A stretch of 64,000 nucleotides of DNA from CAYFKJ01 sp964528595 (GTDB taxonomy: Bacteria > Pseudomonadota > Alphaproteobacteria > UBA2966): assembly GCA_964528595.1 (NCBI GenBank), contig CAZGTM010000015.1, positions 6,839 to 70,838 of the forward strand, in the 5' to 3' direction. Positions within the stretch are counted from its first letter, which is position 1. Each line of letters begins with the position of its first letter. This document shows, piece by piece, positions 35,322 to 43,663 of this stretch. A model generated the notes under the pieces. That model was not told where the DNA came from. It made no database searches and saw only the letters and a program-made list of their open reading frames with translations. Both the position numbers and the translations under genes were made by a program.

Positions 35322-35353
35322 GGCTATGTCCGGTGCGCCGGGCCGATTTAGCC
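35322..35353 (+). promoter_or_regulatory. hairpin in the rpsF leader, possible S6:S18 binding element
   Basis: The outer arms GGCTA (35322-35326) and TAGCC (35349-35353) pair, and inside them CCGG / CCGG (35330-35333, 35338-35341) closes a TGCG loop. A CCG (35343-35345) stays near an internal loop on the 3' side. Known S6:S18 leader motifs combine a hairpin with an exposed CCG just upstream of rpsF, so this is a candidate for autoregulation. The assignment is inferred from position and shape only. Confidence 0.4.
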
Positions 35354-35370
35354 AGAAGGGGTGCATGCGC

Positions 35371-35853
35371 ATGTCGCTGTACGAAAACATATTTCTCGTG
35401 CGGCCTGACGTTTCGTCCGCACAGGTCGAAGCAATGGCCGATGAATTCTCCGCCATCATTAGCGCCGGCGGAGGCGAAATCAAAAAAGTTGAACATTGGG
35501 GTTTGAAGAACCTCGCTTACCGGATCAAGAAGAACCGGAAGGCCCACTACGTCATGTTCAACATCGATTCTCCGCATGAAGCGGTGCATGAAATGGAACG
35601 CAACATGGGACTGCATGACGATGTCATGCGGCACATGACGATCCGGGTCGACGACTTGGAGGAAGGCCCGTCCGCCGTCATGCAGAGCAAGGCCGCCCGC
35701 GACGAGCGCCGCAGCCGCCGCGACGAACGTCCCCGCGACGACCGCCCGCGGGGCGACCGCGCCCGGAGCGACCGTCCGCAGGAAGACAAAGCGCCCGAAG
35801 CAGCTGCACCCGAAGCGGCCGAGGCAAACGAAGCGAAGGGAGACGACAAATGA
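35371..35853 (+). CDS. rpsF: 30S ribosomal protein S6 with charged C-terminal tail
   Basis: A 160-residue S6. The core (1-105) has the S6 ferredoxin-like fold: MSLYENIFLVRPDVS, WGLKNLAYRIKKNRKAHYVMF, and RHMTIRVDDLEEGP. Residues 108-140 form an Arg/Asp-rich tail with repeated DRPRGD-like units (DERPRDDRPRGDRARSDRPQ), followed by an Ala/Glu/Pro end. Alphaproteobacterial S6 often carries such extensions, whereas E. coli S6 carries glutamates added enzymatically. I chose the ATG at 35371, nine bases after AAGGGG; an ATG two codons earlier at 35365 is too close. The stop overlaps the rpsR start (ATGA). Confidence 0.95.
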   Translation: MSLYENIFLVRPDVSSAQVEAMADEFSAIISAGGGEIKKVEHWGLKNLAYRIKKNRKAHYVMFNIDSPHEAVHEMERNMGLHDDVMRHMTIRVDDLEEGPSAVMQSKAARDERRSRRDERPRDDRPRGDRARSDRPQEDKAPEAAAPEAAEANEAKGDDK

Positions 35854-36095
35854 GCACCACCGGATCAGGCGGCCGCCGCCCTTTCTTCCGCCGCCGCAAA
35901 TCTTGCCCTTTCTCGGGCTCGAATGCGCCGAAAATCGACTACAAGGACGTAAAGCTTCTGCAGCGTTTCGTGTCGGAGCGCGGCAAGATCGTCCCCAGCC
36001 GCATAACTGCCGTGTCGGCCAAAAAGCAGCGTGAATTAGCCCGCGCCATCAAACGCGCGCGTTTTCTCGCGTTGCTGCCGTACGTCGTCAACTAG
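35850..36095 (+). CDS. rpsR: 30S ribosomal protein S18
   Basis: An 81-residue basic ribosomal protein that binds S6 on the platform of the small subunit. The S18 signature is present: KIDYKDVKLLQRFVSERGKI, PSRITAVSAKKQRELARAIK and ARFLALLPYV. The N-terminus (about 1-20) is Arg-rich with one Cys (RKSCPF). It overlaps rpsF by four bases (ATGA), so translation is likely coupled. A membrane protein gene begins 21 bases later and is followed by rplI. Confidence 0.96.
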   Translation: MSTTGSGGRRPFFRRRKSCPFSGSNAPKIDYKDVKLLQRFVSERGKIVPSRITAVSAKKQRELARAIKRARFLALLPYVVN

Positions 36096-36116
36096 GCGTG
36101 CAAGCCGCTTCCGCAT

Positions 36117-37088
36117 ATGTCGAAGGACATCCTCACCGGCTTAGGCGCGGGTGCGTTAAGCGCGCTTCTGTATCTCGCGATACAGCAGGCGTCGCCGGGA
36201 ACGTTCATCCTCGCCTATCTGTCACCATTGCCGCTTTACTTGGCGGGCTTGGCGCTTGGGCTCGCACCGGTCGTCGTCGCGGGACTGATGGGAACGGTGT
36301 TGGCATTTGCCGTGGGGAGTTGGCCGGACGGGCTGTCATTTGCACTGTTGAACGCGGCGCCGGCAATGTGGATATCGCGCCTGGCCTTACTGGCCCGCGC
36401 CGATCAGAGCGGCAAGATGGAATGGTACCCGGCGGAACGCCTGGTGACGTGGCTGTCAACGGTTGCAGGTATCTATTTTCTGATCGCACTCGCGCTGACA
36501 TCCATGTTGGACGGCGGACTGTGGTCGGGGTTGGAAGCCTACATGCGTTCGATGGCCGAGCAGTTCACCAGTCCCGACGGTCGAAACCTGACGCCGGAGA
36601 CGCAAGAGGTCATCGCCAATTTCGCTCAATTCATGCCGGCCATGGTCGGTATTTCCTGGATGACCATGCAAGTCGTAAATGGAACCTTGGCACAGGGATT
36701 GGCCGTTCGTTTCAAACGCAATCTGAGACCGTCGCCGAGCCTCGCCGATTTTCGCGCGCCTGCACCTCTGGTTTATGCGTTAGCGGCGCTGACCGCGGCG
36801 TCGTTTGTTCCGGGAACCATCGGCCTGATCGCTGGAACACTGGCGGTGTTTACCGCCTATCCGTTCCTGTTTGCCGGTCTGGGCGTGGTCCACGCCCTGG
36901 CAGCTCGGCTAGCGTCGCGCAATATCGTGCTGGTCGTCTTCTATTTTCTTCTTTTCATGCTCGGTTGGCCCTTCTTGCTGGTGGCCGGGCTCGGACTAAT
37001 CGATCAATGGGCTGATTTGCGCGGCCGTTTCAGCGGCACGCGCAACGGTCCGGACAACGGCCCAGATGATGGCCAGGAGGTAAAGTGA
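36117..37088 (+). CDS. multi-pass membrane protein, DUF2232-like
   Basis: A 323-residue hydrophobic protein with about eight or more membrane segments, beginning MSKDILTGLGAGALSALLYLA. It sits between rpsR and rplI, the usual position of DUF2232-type proteins in alphaproteobacteria. The C-terminal tail is hydrophilic with several Asn, Gly and Asp residues (NGPDNGPDDGQEV). No catalytic motif is evident, and its function is unknown. The TGA stop overlaps the rplI ATG by one base (TGATG), so it is translationally coupled to the ribosomal operon. Confidence 0.8.
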   Translation: MSKDILTGLGAGALSALLYLAIQQASPGTFILAYLSPLPLYLAGLALGLAPVVVAGLMGTVLAFAVGSWPDGLSFALLNAAPAMWISRLALLARADQSGKMEWYPAERLVTWLSTVAGIYFLIALALTSMLDGGLWSGLEAYMRSMAEQFTSPDGRNLTPETQEVIANFAQFMPAMVGISWMTMQVVNGTLAQGLAVRFKRNLRPSPSLADFRAPAPLVYALAALTAASFVPGTIGLIAGTLAVFTAYPFLFAGLGVVHALAARLASRNIVLVVFYFLLFMLGWPFLLVAGLGLIDQWADLRGRFSGTRNGPDNGPDDGQEVK

Positions 37089-37843
37089 TGGAAGTTATTC
37101 TGTTGGAGCGGGTCGAGAAACTCGGCCAAATGGGCGATGTGGTGAAGGTGAAGGACGGCTATGCCCGGAATTTCCTGCTGCCCCGAAAGAAAGCGCTTCG
37201 CGCCAATGCCAACAATTTGGCCAAGTTTGAATCGCAGAAGGTCGACCTGGAAGCCCGCAACCTGACGGCCCGCACGGAGGCCGAAGGGGTTGCCGCCAAG
37301 ATGGACGGCATTTACTGCACCTTGTTGCGCCAGGCCAGCGAGGGCGGACAGCTGTTCGGTTCCGTGACCGCCCGCGATATCGCGGAATCGGCCACGGAAG
37401 GCGGCTTCGCCGTCAACAAGAACCAAGTCGTTTTGGGTCACCCCATCAAGACGCTCGGTGTTCACGAGGTCAAGGTCAACCTTCACCCGGAAATTTCGGT
37501 GACCGTTATGGTCAACGCGGCCCGGTCCGATGCCGAAGCCGAGCAGCAGCAGGCCGCATCCGAGCGTGGCGAAGACGTCACGGCCGAGGGTGCCGCGGCC
37601 GCGACGGAGGAAGTCCACGTCGAGGAATTCTTCGAGGAGGAGGCCCTGGCTGAAGCCGAGGCTGAAATCGAAGAGGCTAGCGCCGAGGAACAGGCCGAAG
37701 AGGAAGTTGCCGCTGAAAACGAAACAGAGGCCGAAGAGGCTCCGGAAGTTGCCGCTGAAAGCGAAACAGAGGCCGAAGAGGCTCCCGAAGTTTCCGCTGA
37801 AAGCGAAGACCAACCTGCCGAGGAAAAACCCGAAGAAGCCTAG
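37088..37843 (+). CDS. rplI: 50S ribosomal protein L9 with long acidic tail
   Basis: A 251-residue L9. The N-terminal domain begins MEVILLERVEKLGQMGDVV, with GYARNFLLPRKKA binding 23S rRNA, and the C-terminal L9 domain ends near residue 145. From about residue 150 to the end an unusual Glu/Ala-rich tail of some 100 residues follows, including a 14-residue unit (VAAENETEAEEAPE) repeated almost three times. E. coli L9 has 149 residues. The ATG at 37088 is preceded by AGGAGG; a GTG at 37085 is in frame just before it. It is the last gene of the operon before the terminator. Confidence 0.94.
   Translation: MEVILLERVEKLGQMGDVVKVKDGYARNFLLPRKKALRANANNLAKFESQKVDLEARNLTARTEAEGVAAKMDGIYCTLLRQASEGGQLFGSVTARDIAESATEGGFAVNKNQVVLGHPIKTLGVHEVKVNLHPEISVTVMVNAARSDAEAEQQQAASERGEDVTAEGAAAATEEVHVEEFFEEEALAEAEAEIEEASAEEQAEEEVAAENETEAEEAPEVAAESETEAEEAPEVSAESEDQPAEEKPEEA
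37706..37831 (+). repeat. tandem 42-bp repeat inside rplI
   Basis: Units start at 37706, 37748 and 37790. The first two are nearly identical and encode VAAENETEAEEAPE and VAAESETEAEEAPE; the third is diverged after about six codons. The reading frame is kept throughout, so the repeat lengthens the acidic tail of L9 without breaking it. Confidence 0.85.
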
Positions 37844-37868
37844 TTTCCTGCAGGCTGAATTTCATGCG

Positions 37869-37897
37869 ACGGCGCGGACCCGGGTTCGCGCCGTTTT
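37869..37897 (+). terminator. intrinsic terminator of the rpsF-rplI operon
   Basis: An 8-bp stem ACGGCGCG / CGCGCCGT surrounds GACCCGGGTT, itself partly self-complementary, and is followed by TTTT. It begins 26 bases after the rplI stop. A second small inverted repeat (CGGTAT / ATACCG, 37904-37920) comes right after it without a T-run. Confidence 0.75.
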
Positions 37898-37930
37898 CAT
37901 TCGCGGTATCGCAAATACCGTACTGTTGAA

Positions 37931-37959
37931 TTTACCATGAGGGGAGTTTCCGTTATAAT
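37931..37959 (+). promoter_or_regulatory. candidate promoter of the cyclopropane synthase gene
   Basis: TTTACC (37931-37936) and a consensus TATAAT (37954-37959) are separated by 17 bases. The predicted start near 37966 leaves a leader of about 98 bases before the ATG at 38064. That leader contains a short hairpin, GCCC / GGGC around TTTTA, at about 37977-37989. Confidence 0.55.
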
Positions 37960-38063
37960 AGTTGTCTGAATACCGCGCCCTTTTAGGGCGTCTGCGGCTC
38001 CCAATGGGGACCCATCTAGGCTTGTGTCGAAGGACGTTTTGTCAAAGATGGAGGGGCGTTGCC

Positions 38064-39299
38064 ATGGATATTCTGGGCACGCTGTGTAATCGGTACTATT
38101 CATTTGGTCGTCTGGAAATAACGGACGTTGACGGTCGCACTACGGTCCTCGAGGGCAAGAAACCGGGACCGTCGTCCGCCATGCGGATTCACGATCCCTC
38201 GTTCCGCCGAAAACTTCTTCTCAATCCGCAGCTGGCCCTTGGCGAGGGCTATATGGACGGGCTTTACACCATCGAACAGGGCGATCTTTACGACCTCGTA
38301 TCGCTCTGCTTGAAGAACTCCCATGCCATTGATTCCGGCGGCTGGTATGCCGTTCTCGCCTGGTTCCACCGCCTGGGACGTAGCGTCATGCAGTACAACC
38401 CCATCGGGCGGGCACAACGTAATGTTGCCCATCACTACGACCTGTCGGATGCGCTCTACGACTTGTTTCTTGATGCCGATCGGCAGTACTCCTGCGCCTA
38501 TTATTCGGCCGACTCGCAACCTCTGGAAGAGGCACAGGAAAACAAGAAAAGGCACATCGCCGCCAAGCTCCTGATTGAACCCGGCATGAAAGTCCTGGAT
38601 ATCGGTTCCGGCTGGGGCGGCCTGGGTATATTTCTGGCCCAGGCGACCGACGCCCGGGTCGTCGGCGTCACGCTATCGGAGGAGCAGCACAAGGTGTCGT
38701 GCCAGCGGGCCATCGAAATGGGCGTCGAAGACCGGGTTGATTTTCGCCTATTGGATTATCGGCTGCTCGAAGAGGAATTCGACCGCATTGTGTCGGTCGG
38801 CATGTTCGAACACGTCGGCATCACGCATTATCCGGAGTTCTTCGAAAAAGCCCGCGACCTTCTAAAGGACGAGGGCGTGGCCCTGCTGCATACCATCGGG
38901 CGCGCCGACGGTCCCGGTTACACCAATCCGTGGATCAGAAAGTATATATTCCCCGGCGGATACTGCCCCGCCCTTTCCGAAATCACCCCGCCGCTCGAAC
39001 GCACCGGCATGTATACCACCGACATCGAAGTCCTGCGGCTGCACTATGCCGAAACATTGAAAGCCTGGCGGCGGCGCTTCCTCGCCAACAAGCACAAGGT
39101 GGAAGAGATCTATGACGAGCGGTTTTGCCGCATGTGGGAGTTTTACCTGGCCGGCTCGGAAGCGGCTTTCCGCTGCGGCGGGCACGTGGTATTCCAAATC
39201 CAATTCGCCAGGAAGCAAGACACCGTACCGCTGACGCGGGATTACATCACGGAATGGGAGACCGGACTGCGGGATCAGGCAAGAAGCGCCGCCGAATAG
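38064..39299 (+). CDS. cyclopropane-fatty-acyl-phospholipid synthase family protein
   Basis: A 411-residue SAM-dependent enzyme of the CFA synthase/mycolic-acid methyltransferase family, expected to methylenate cis double bonds of membrane phospholipid chains. Visible are QYNPIGRAQRNVAHHYDLSD, YSCAYYS, the SAM site VLDIGSGWGGLGIFLA, GVTLSEEQHK and SVGMFEHVG with the active-site Glu. YIFPGGYCPALSEI follows. The ATG at 38064 has GGAGGGG eight bases upstream; the open frame back to 37962 covers the promoter and leader and is not coding. The gene stands alone between rplI and dnaB. Confidence 0.92.
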   Translation: MDILGTLCNRYYSFGRLEITDVDGRTTVLEGKKPGPSSAMRIHDPSFRRKLLLNPQLALGEGYMDGLYTIEQGDLYDLVSLCLKNSHAIDSGGWYAVLAWFHRLGRSVMQYNPIGRAQRNVAHHYDLSDALYDLFLDADRQYSCAYYSADSQPLEEAQENKKRHIAAKLLIEPGMKVLDIGSGWGGLGIFLAQATDARVVGVTLSEEQHKVSCQRAIEMGVEDRVDFRLLDYRLLEEEFDRIVSVGMFEHVGITHYPEFFEKARDLLKDEGVALLHTIGRADGPGYTNPWIRKYIFPGGYCPALSEITPPLERTGMYTTDIEVLRLHYAETLKAWRRRFLANKHKVEEIYDERFCRMWEFYLAGSEAAFRCGGHVVFQIQFARKQDTVPLTRDYITEWETGLRDQARSAAE

Positions 39300-39407
39300 T
39301 TATCCCCGAAGTTCACAGCCTGTGCGTCAGCCTTATCCACCGCTTTCTTGGGAAACGATCGAATACGTTCTCCACCCGTTAAGGGTCAATGGGTATAGTG
39401 TCGTCCC

Positions 39408-40955
39408 ATGGAAAGCGCGAACAGCACACCGCACCTGACGCCGGTCGACGATCTCGGCGATCCGACCGGTTTGGACACCGGTCTGGGCTATCGCGAACAG
39501 CCCAGTAACGCGGATGCCGAGCAGGCGCTGTTGGGCGCCATCCTGATCAATAACGAGGCGGCGCATCGCGTCGCGGGTTTCCTGGTGCCGCAGCATTTTT
39601 TCTGGCCGGTGCACGGACGCATCTATGAAGCTGCCGGAAAACTCATCGATCGAGGCCAAATCGCCACGCCAACGACGCTGAAGACCTACTTCGAGCGCGA
39701 CGAGGGTTTGGCCGACGTGGGCGGTGCGGAATACCTCGCTCGCCTGGCTGCCGCCGCCACGACCGTGATTAACGCCGAGGACTACGGCAAAGCTATTTAC
39801 GACCTCTATCTCCGCCGCGAACTCATTGATATTGGGGAAGGAATGGTCAATACGGCGTATGACGCCGATATTGACGAACCGGCCGGCCGGCAGATCGAGG
39901 ACGCCGAAAAATTCCTCTTCGACTTGGCGGAAAAAGGCGCCCACGAAGGCGGGTTTGAGGCCTTTAAGGATTCCATGACGGCGGCGATCAAGGCCGCCGA
40001 AGCCGCCTTCAAACGAGACGCCCAACTGACCGGCGTGCCGTCAGGTCTGGTCGATCTCGACGAACTCCTGGGCGGCATGCACCGTTCCGACCTCATCATC
40101 CTCGCCGGACGGCCGAGTATGGGTAAGACGGCGCTGGCCACAAACATCGCCTTCAACGCCGCCAAAGCCCGGCATCAAAAAGGCGATGATGACGGCTCGG
40201 TGGTCGGCTTCTTTTCGCTGGAAATGTCGGGCGAACAACTGGCTACTCGTATTCTGTCCGAGCAGGCCGAGATATCATCACACAAAATCCGTCGCGGCCA
40301 AGTTTCGAGCGACGATTTCCACAGGGTCGTCCGTGTCGCCCAGGAACTGGAAGAACTGCCGTTTTTCATCGATGACACGCCGGCCCTTTCCATCGCGGCC
40401 CTCAGAACCCGGGCACGGCGGCTGAAGCGTCAGCACAATCTGGGCATGATCGTGGTCGATTACCTCCAACTCATCCGTCCGTCCGGGACCGGACGGAACG
40501 ACAACCGGGTCCAGGAAGTATCCGAGATTACGCAGGGCCTCAAAGCGCTGGCCAAGGACCTCGACATCCCGGTGTTGGCGCTGAGCCAGCTCAGCCGCGC
40601 GGTCGAACAACGCGATGACAAACGGCCGCAACTCTCGGACCTCCGTGAATCGGGCTCCATCGAGCAGGATGCCGACGTCGTGATGTTCGTGTTCCGGGAA
40701 GAGTACTACTGGACCCGGAGCAATCCCCGGCCCAACCGCGCCCGCAAGGAGGAAACTGAAGCGGAATTCATCCTGCGCCAGCAGCAATGGGCCGAAGACT
40801 ACCAACGCGAAGGACGCGCCGGGGAAGCCGAAATCATCGTCGCTAAGCAGCGCCATGGGCCGACCGATACCGTCCGCGTCTATTTCAGCAATCAGTTCAC
40901 CAAGTTCGACAATCTCGAAACCGACGATCATTCGCCTGACGATGTCGGACTATGA
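39408..40955 (+). CDS. dnaB: replicative DNA helicase DnaB
   Basis: A 515-residue hexameric helicase that unwinds DNA at the replication fork. The N-terminal domain (about 30-135: NADAEQALLGAILINNEA, HFFWPVHGRIYEAAGKLI) carries the DnaG-interacting helices. The RecA-like C-terminal domain has Walker A in LAGRPSMGKTALA, Walker B in GMIVVDYLQLI, and the conserved LSQLSRAVEQR and SDLRESGSIEQDADVV. The N-terminal 25 residues are low-complexity and Gly/Asp-rich. A possible TATAGT at 39394 lacks a good -35. The stop lies 14 bases inside the alr gene. Confidence 0.95.
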   Translation: MESANSTPHLTPVDDLGDPTGLDTGLGYREQPSNADAEQALLGAILINNEAAHRVAGFLVPQHFFWPVHGRIYEAAGKLIDRGQIATPTTLKTYFERDEGLADVGGAEYLARLAAAATTVINAEDYGKAIYDLYLRRELIDIGEGMVNTAYDADIDEPAGRQIEDAEKFLFDLAEKGAHEGGFEAFKDSMTAAIKAAEAAFKRDAQLTGVPSGLVDLDELLGGMHRSDLIILAGRPSMGKTALATNIAFNAAKARHQKGDDDGSVVGFFSLEMSGEQLATRILSEQAEISSHKIRRGQVSSDDFHRVVRVAQELEELPFFIDDTPALSIAALRTRARRLKRQHNLGMIVVDYLQLIRPSGTGRNDNRVQEVSEITQGLKALAKDLDIPVLALSQLSRAVEQRDDKRPQLSDLRESGSIEQDADVVMFVFREEYYWTRSNPRPNRARKEETEAEFILRQQQWAEDYQREGRAGEAEIIVAKQRHGPTDTVRVYFSNQFTKFDNLETDDHSPDDVGL

Positions 40956-42069
40956 GGACAGCTTCCCGCCCCGACCGCTCGCCGGCGCGACCCTGACAAT
41001 CGATCTTGGGGCGCTGGCAGAAAACTATCGCAAGCTAGCCGACTGGTTCACCGGACGCCACGTCGGCGCCGCCGTCAAAGCCAACGCCTATGGCATCGGC
41101 ATCGAATACGCCGCACCGGCGCTCTACGGCGCCGGGTGCCGGAGCTACTTCGTCGCTACCCTGGATGAAGGTCTGCAACTGCGGGAGATCCTCGCAGCCG
41201 ACGCAGAAATCTACATACTCTGCGGCCAGATGGCAGGACAGGCGGATGTATTCACGCGGCACGACCTTCGTCCTGTTCTCAACGATCTCGCACAAATCGC
41301 CGACTGGTCGGCGCACGGACAGGCCGAGAAACGAATCGGCAAGGCCGCGCTCCATTTCGACACGGGCATGGCCCGCCTTGGCCTGCCGGACTATGAGGTC
41401 AAGAAACTGGTCGACGATCCGTCGCTGCTAACAGGCATCGAGCCGACCCTGGTGATGAGCCACCTCGCCTGCGGCGACGAACCGGACAATCCCATCAACG
41501 CCGAGCAGCTGGAGAAATTCAACCGCCTGAAATCGCTGTTTCCGGAAATTGAGGGTAGTTTCGCCAACGGCGCCGGCATCATTCTGGGGGCCAATTACCA
41601 CTTCGATGTGGCCCGCGCCGGTCTTGCTCTTTATGGCGGAAATCCGGTCAACGACCGGCCCAACCCGATGACGGAAGTCGTTCATTTAAAAGCAAAAATC
41701 GTCCAGGTGCGTGAAATTGACAGCCCTCAGGCCGTTGGCTATGGTGCAACACACCGAGCGTCCGGACCGACTCGTATCGCCACTGTTCCGGTGGGCTATG
41801 CGGACGGCTATCCCCGATCTCTCGGTAACCGCGGGTTTGCTGTCGTCGACGGCACGCGTGTTCCAGTCGTAGGACGCGTTTCGATGGATTTGATTACCCT
41901 CGACGTCTCGGCCGTTGCGCCCGAAAAGGCGGCGCCCGGATGCGATGTCGAACTTTTAGGCGGCGCGGTTCCCTCCGCCGAACTGGCGGCCGCTGCCGAC
42001 ACCGTCGATTACGATCTCTTCACGCGGCTGGGGCGCCGTTACAACCGTATTTACATCGAGAAAGACTAA
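40942..42069 (+). CDS. alr: alanine racemase
   Basis: A 375-residue PLP enzyme that converts L- to D-alanine for cell wall synthesis. The PLP lysine is in AAVKANAYGIGIEY. The second catalytic residue, Tyr, is in the C-terminal domain within a family-typical stretch (VGYADGYPRSL is the conserved barrel-side motif). FDTGMARLGLPD and GRVSMDLITLDVS are hallmarks. The ATG at 40942 lies within the end of dnaB with a 14-base overlap; the open frame starting at 40855 runs antiparallel to no homology. dnaB-alr linkage is common in alphaproteobacteria. Confidence 0.94.
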   Translation: MSDYEDSFPPRPLAGATLTIDLGALAENYRKLADWFTGRHVGAAVKANAYGIGIEYAAPALYGAGCRSYFVATLDEGLQLREILAADAEIYILCGQMAGQADVFTRHDLRPVLNDLAQIADWSAHGQAEKRIGKAALHFDTGMARLGLPDYEVKKLVDDPSLLTGIEPTLVMSHLACGDEPDNPINAEQLEKFNRLKSLFPEIEGSFANGAGIILGANYHFDVARAGLALYGGNPVNDRPNPMTEVVHLKAKIVQVREIDSPQAVGYGATHRASGPTRIATVPVGYADGYPRSLGNRGFAVVDGTRVPVVGRVSMDLITLDVSAVAPEKAAPGCDVELLGGAVPSAELAAAADTVDYDLFTRLGRRYNRIYIEKD

Positions 42070-42073
42070 CGCC

Positions 42074-42859
42074 GTGACCATGGCGAACACCTTTGTCGCC
42101 ACGATTGGCCGCATCTTCCTGACCTTCCTGGGCGCCTGCGGGCGGCTGTCCGTCTTTACCGGCATTGCCGTGAGCCATTGCGTGCAGCCGCCGATATATG
42201 TCCGGCTGCTGCTGCGGCAGATGATGTCCATCGGCTATTATTCCCTGCCGGTGGTCGGCATGACGGCAGTCTTCACGGGCATGGTGCTGGCCTTGCAGAT
42301 CTATTCCGGTTCCTCGCGTTTCAACGCCGAGGGTGCGGTCGCCACCATCGTCGTCATCGGTATCACGCGGGAGTTGGGTCCCGTGCTGACAGGATTGATG
42401 GTCGCGGGCCGCGTTGGCGCCGCCATGGCCGCCGAAATCGGCACCATGCGGGTGACCGAGCAAATCGACGCCTTGACGACATTGAGCACCAATCCCTTTA
42501 AGTACCTCGTCGTACCCCGCCTGATCGCCGGCGCCTTGATGCTGCCGTTGCTGGTGCTGGTCGCCGACATTATCGGAGTCATGGGCGGATATCTGGTGGG
42601 CACGGAAAAACTGGGCTTCAATGCTGCGACATACCTCGACAATACCTTCGAATTCCTCGAGCAGATCGACGTCATTTCCGGTCTTGTGAAAGCCTCGGTG
42701 TTCGGCTTTATCGTTTCGCTGATGGGTTGCTACCACGGTTATCACAGCCGGGGCGGCGCACAGGGCGTCGGCGCCGCCACGACCAACGCGGTGGTCTCCG
42801 CCTCAATCCTCATCCTGGCGGCCAACTACGTCACTACGGAGTTGTTTTTTTCGATATGA
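42074..42859 (+). CDS. mlaE: MlaE-type ABC transporter permease
   Basis: A 261-residue inner-membrane permease of the Mla/Ttg2B/YrbE family, which moves phospholipids between membranes to keep outer-membrane asymmetry. Visible are the N-terminal amphipathic region, QMMSIGYYSLPVVGMTAVFTGMVLALQ and the hallmark GPVLTGLMVAGRVGAAMAAEIGTMRVTEQIDAL. The start is GTG at 42074 or the ATG two codons later at 42080; neither has a strong ribosome-binding site. It overlaps the ATPase gene mlaF by four bases. Confidence 0.92.
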   Translation: MTMANTFVATIGRIFLTFLGACGRLSVFTGIAVSHCVQPPIYVRLLLRQMMSIGYYSLPVVGMTAVFTGMVLALQIYSGSSRFNAEGAVATIVVIGITRELGPVLTGLMVAGRVGAAMAAEIGTMRVTEQIDALTTLSTNPFKYLVVPRLIAGALMLPLLVLVADIIGVMGGYLVGTEKLGFNAATYLDNTFEFLEQIDVISGLVKASVFGFIVSLMGCYHGYHSRGGAQGVGAATTNAVVSASILILAANYVTTELFFSI

Positions 42860-43635
42860 GCAACGACACGCCGAAAATCAGCATTAGCAACGTCCATAAG
42901 TCGTTCGGACCGAAGATCGTGCTTGATGGTCTCGATTTGACGGTCGGCAAGGGTGAATCGGTCGTTGTGATCGGCGGCTCGGGGACAGGCAAGTCAGTTA
43001 TGTTGAAATGCGTGCTCGGCCTTTTGAAGCCCGAGCGGGGCAGTATCAAGGTAGATGGCGAAGAGGTCGTCGGCATGCGCGGCACAGATCGCGAGCGGGT
43101 GTTGCACAAATTCGGCATGCTGTTTCAGGGATCCGCCCTGTTCGACAGCCTGAAGGTTTGGGAGAACGTGGCATTCGGCCTCATACAGGGCCAGAACATG
43201 GACCGCGACCAGGCCAAGGAAGTGGCCCTGGAAAAGATGGCCCAGGTCGGCCTTGGCGCGGAGGTCGGTGAACTCGGCCCGGCTGAACTTTCCGGCGGTA
43301 TGCAAAAGCGCGTCGGGCTCGCCCGCGCCATCGCGACGGAACCGGAAATCATTTTTTTCGACGAACCAACCACGGGGCTCGATCCCATCATGGGCGACGT
43401 GATCAACGACCTGATCGTAAAATGCGTGCGCGAACTGGGCGCGACGGCACTTTCGATTACCCATGACATGGCGAGTGTGCGTAAAATTGCCGACCGGATC
43501 GCCATGATCTATCACGGCAAGATCATCTGGGCCGGTTCGGTCGACGAAGTTGACGATTCCGGCAACGCCCACGTCGACCAGTTTATTCACGGCCGCGCCG
43601 ACGGCCCGATTGAGATGGAAGTTCTTCGGCCATGA
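42856..43635 (+). CDS. mlaF: MlaF-type ABC transporter ATP-binding protein
   Basis: A 259-residue ABC ATPase that powers the MlaE permease. Walker A is VIGGSGTGKSVMLK, the signature is ELSGGMQKRVGLARAIA and Walker B is IIFFDEPTTGLDP, followed by the H-loop in SITHDMASV. SGGMQKRVG is the MlaF/Ttg2A spelling. The start ATG at 42856 overlaps the mlaE stop (ATGA). No mlaD, mlaC or mlaB follows: the next gene is radA, 28 bases downstream. The substrate-binding and periplasmic parts must therefore lie elsewhere. Confidence 0.92.
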   Translation: MSNDTPKISISNVHKSFGPKIVLDGLDLTVGKGESVVVIGGSGTGKSVMLKCVLGLLKPERGSIKVDGEEVVGMRGTDRERVLHKFGMLFQGSALFDSLKVWENVAFGLIQGQNMDRDQAKEVALEKMAQVGLGAEVGELGPAELSGGMQKRVGLARAIATEPEIIFFDEPTTGLDPIMGDVINDLIVKCVRELGATALSITHDMASVRKIADRIAMIYHGKIIWAGSVDEVDDSGNAHVDQFIHGRADGPIEMEVLRP

Positions 43636-43663
43636 CCGCACGTAATTCGGAGACGCATATCTG

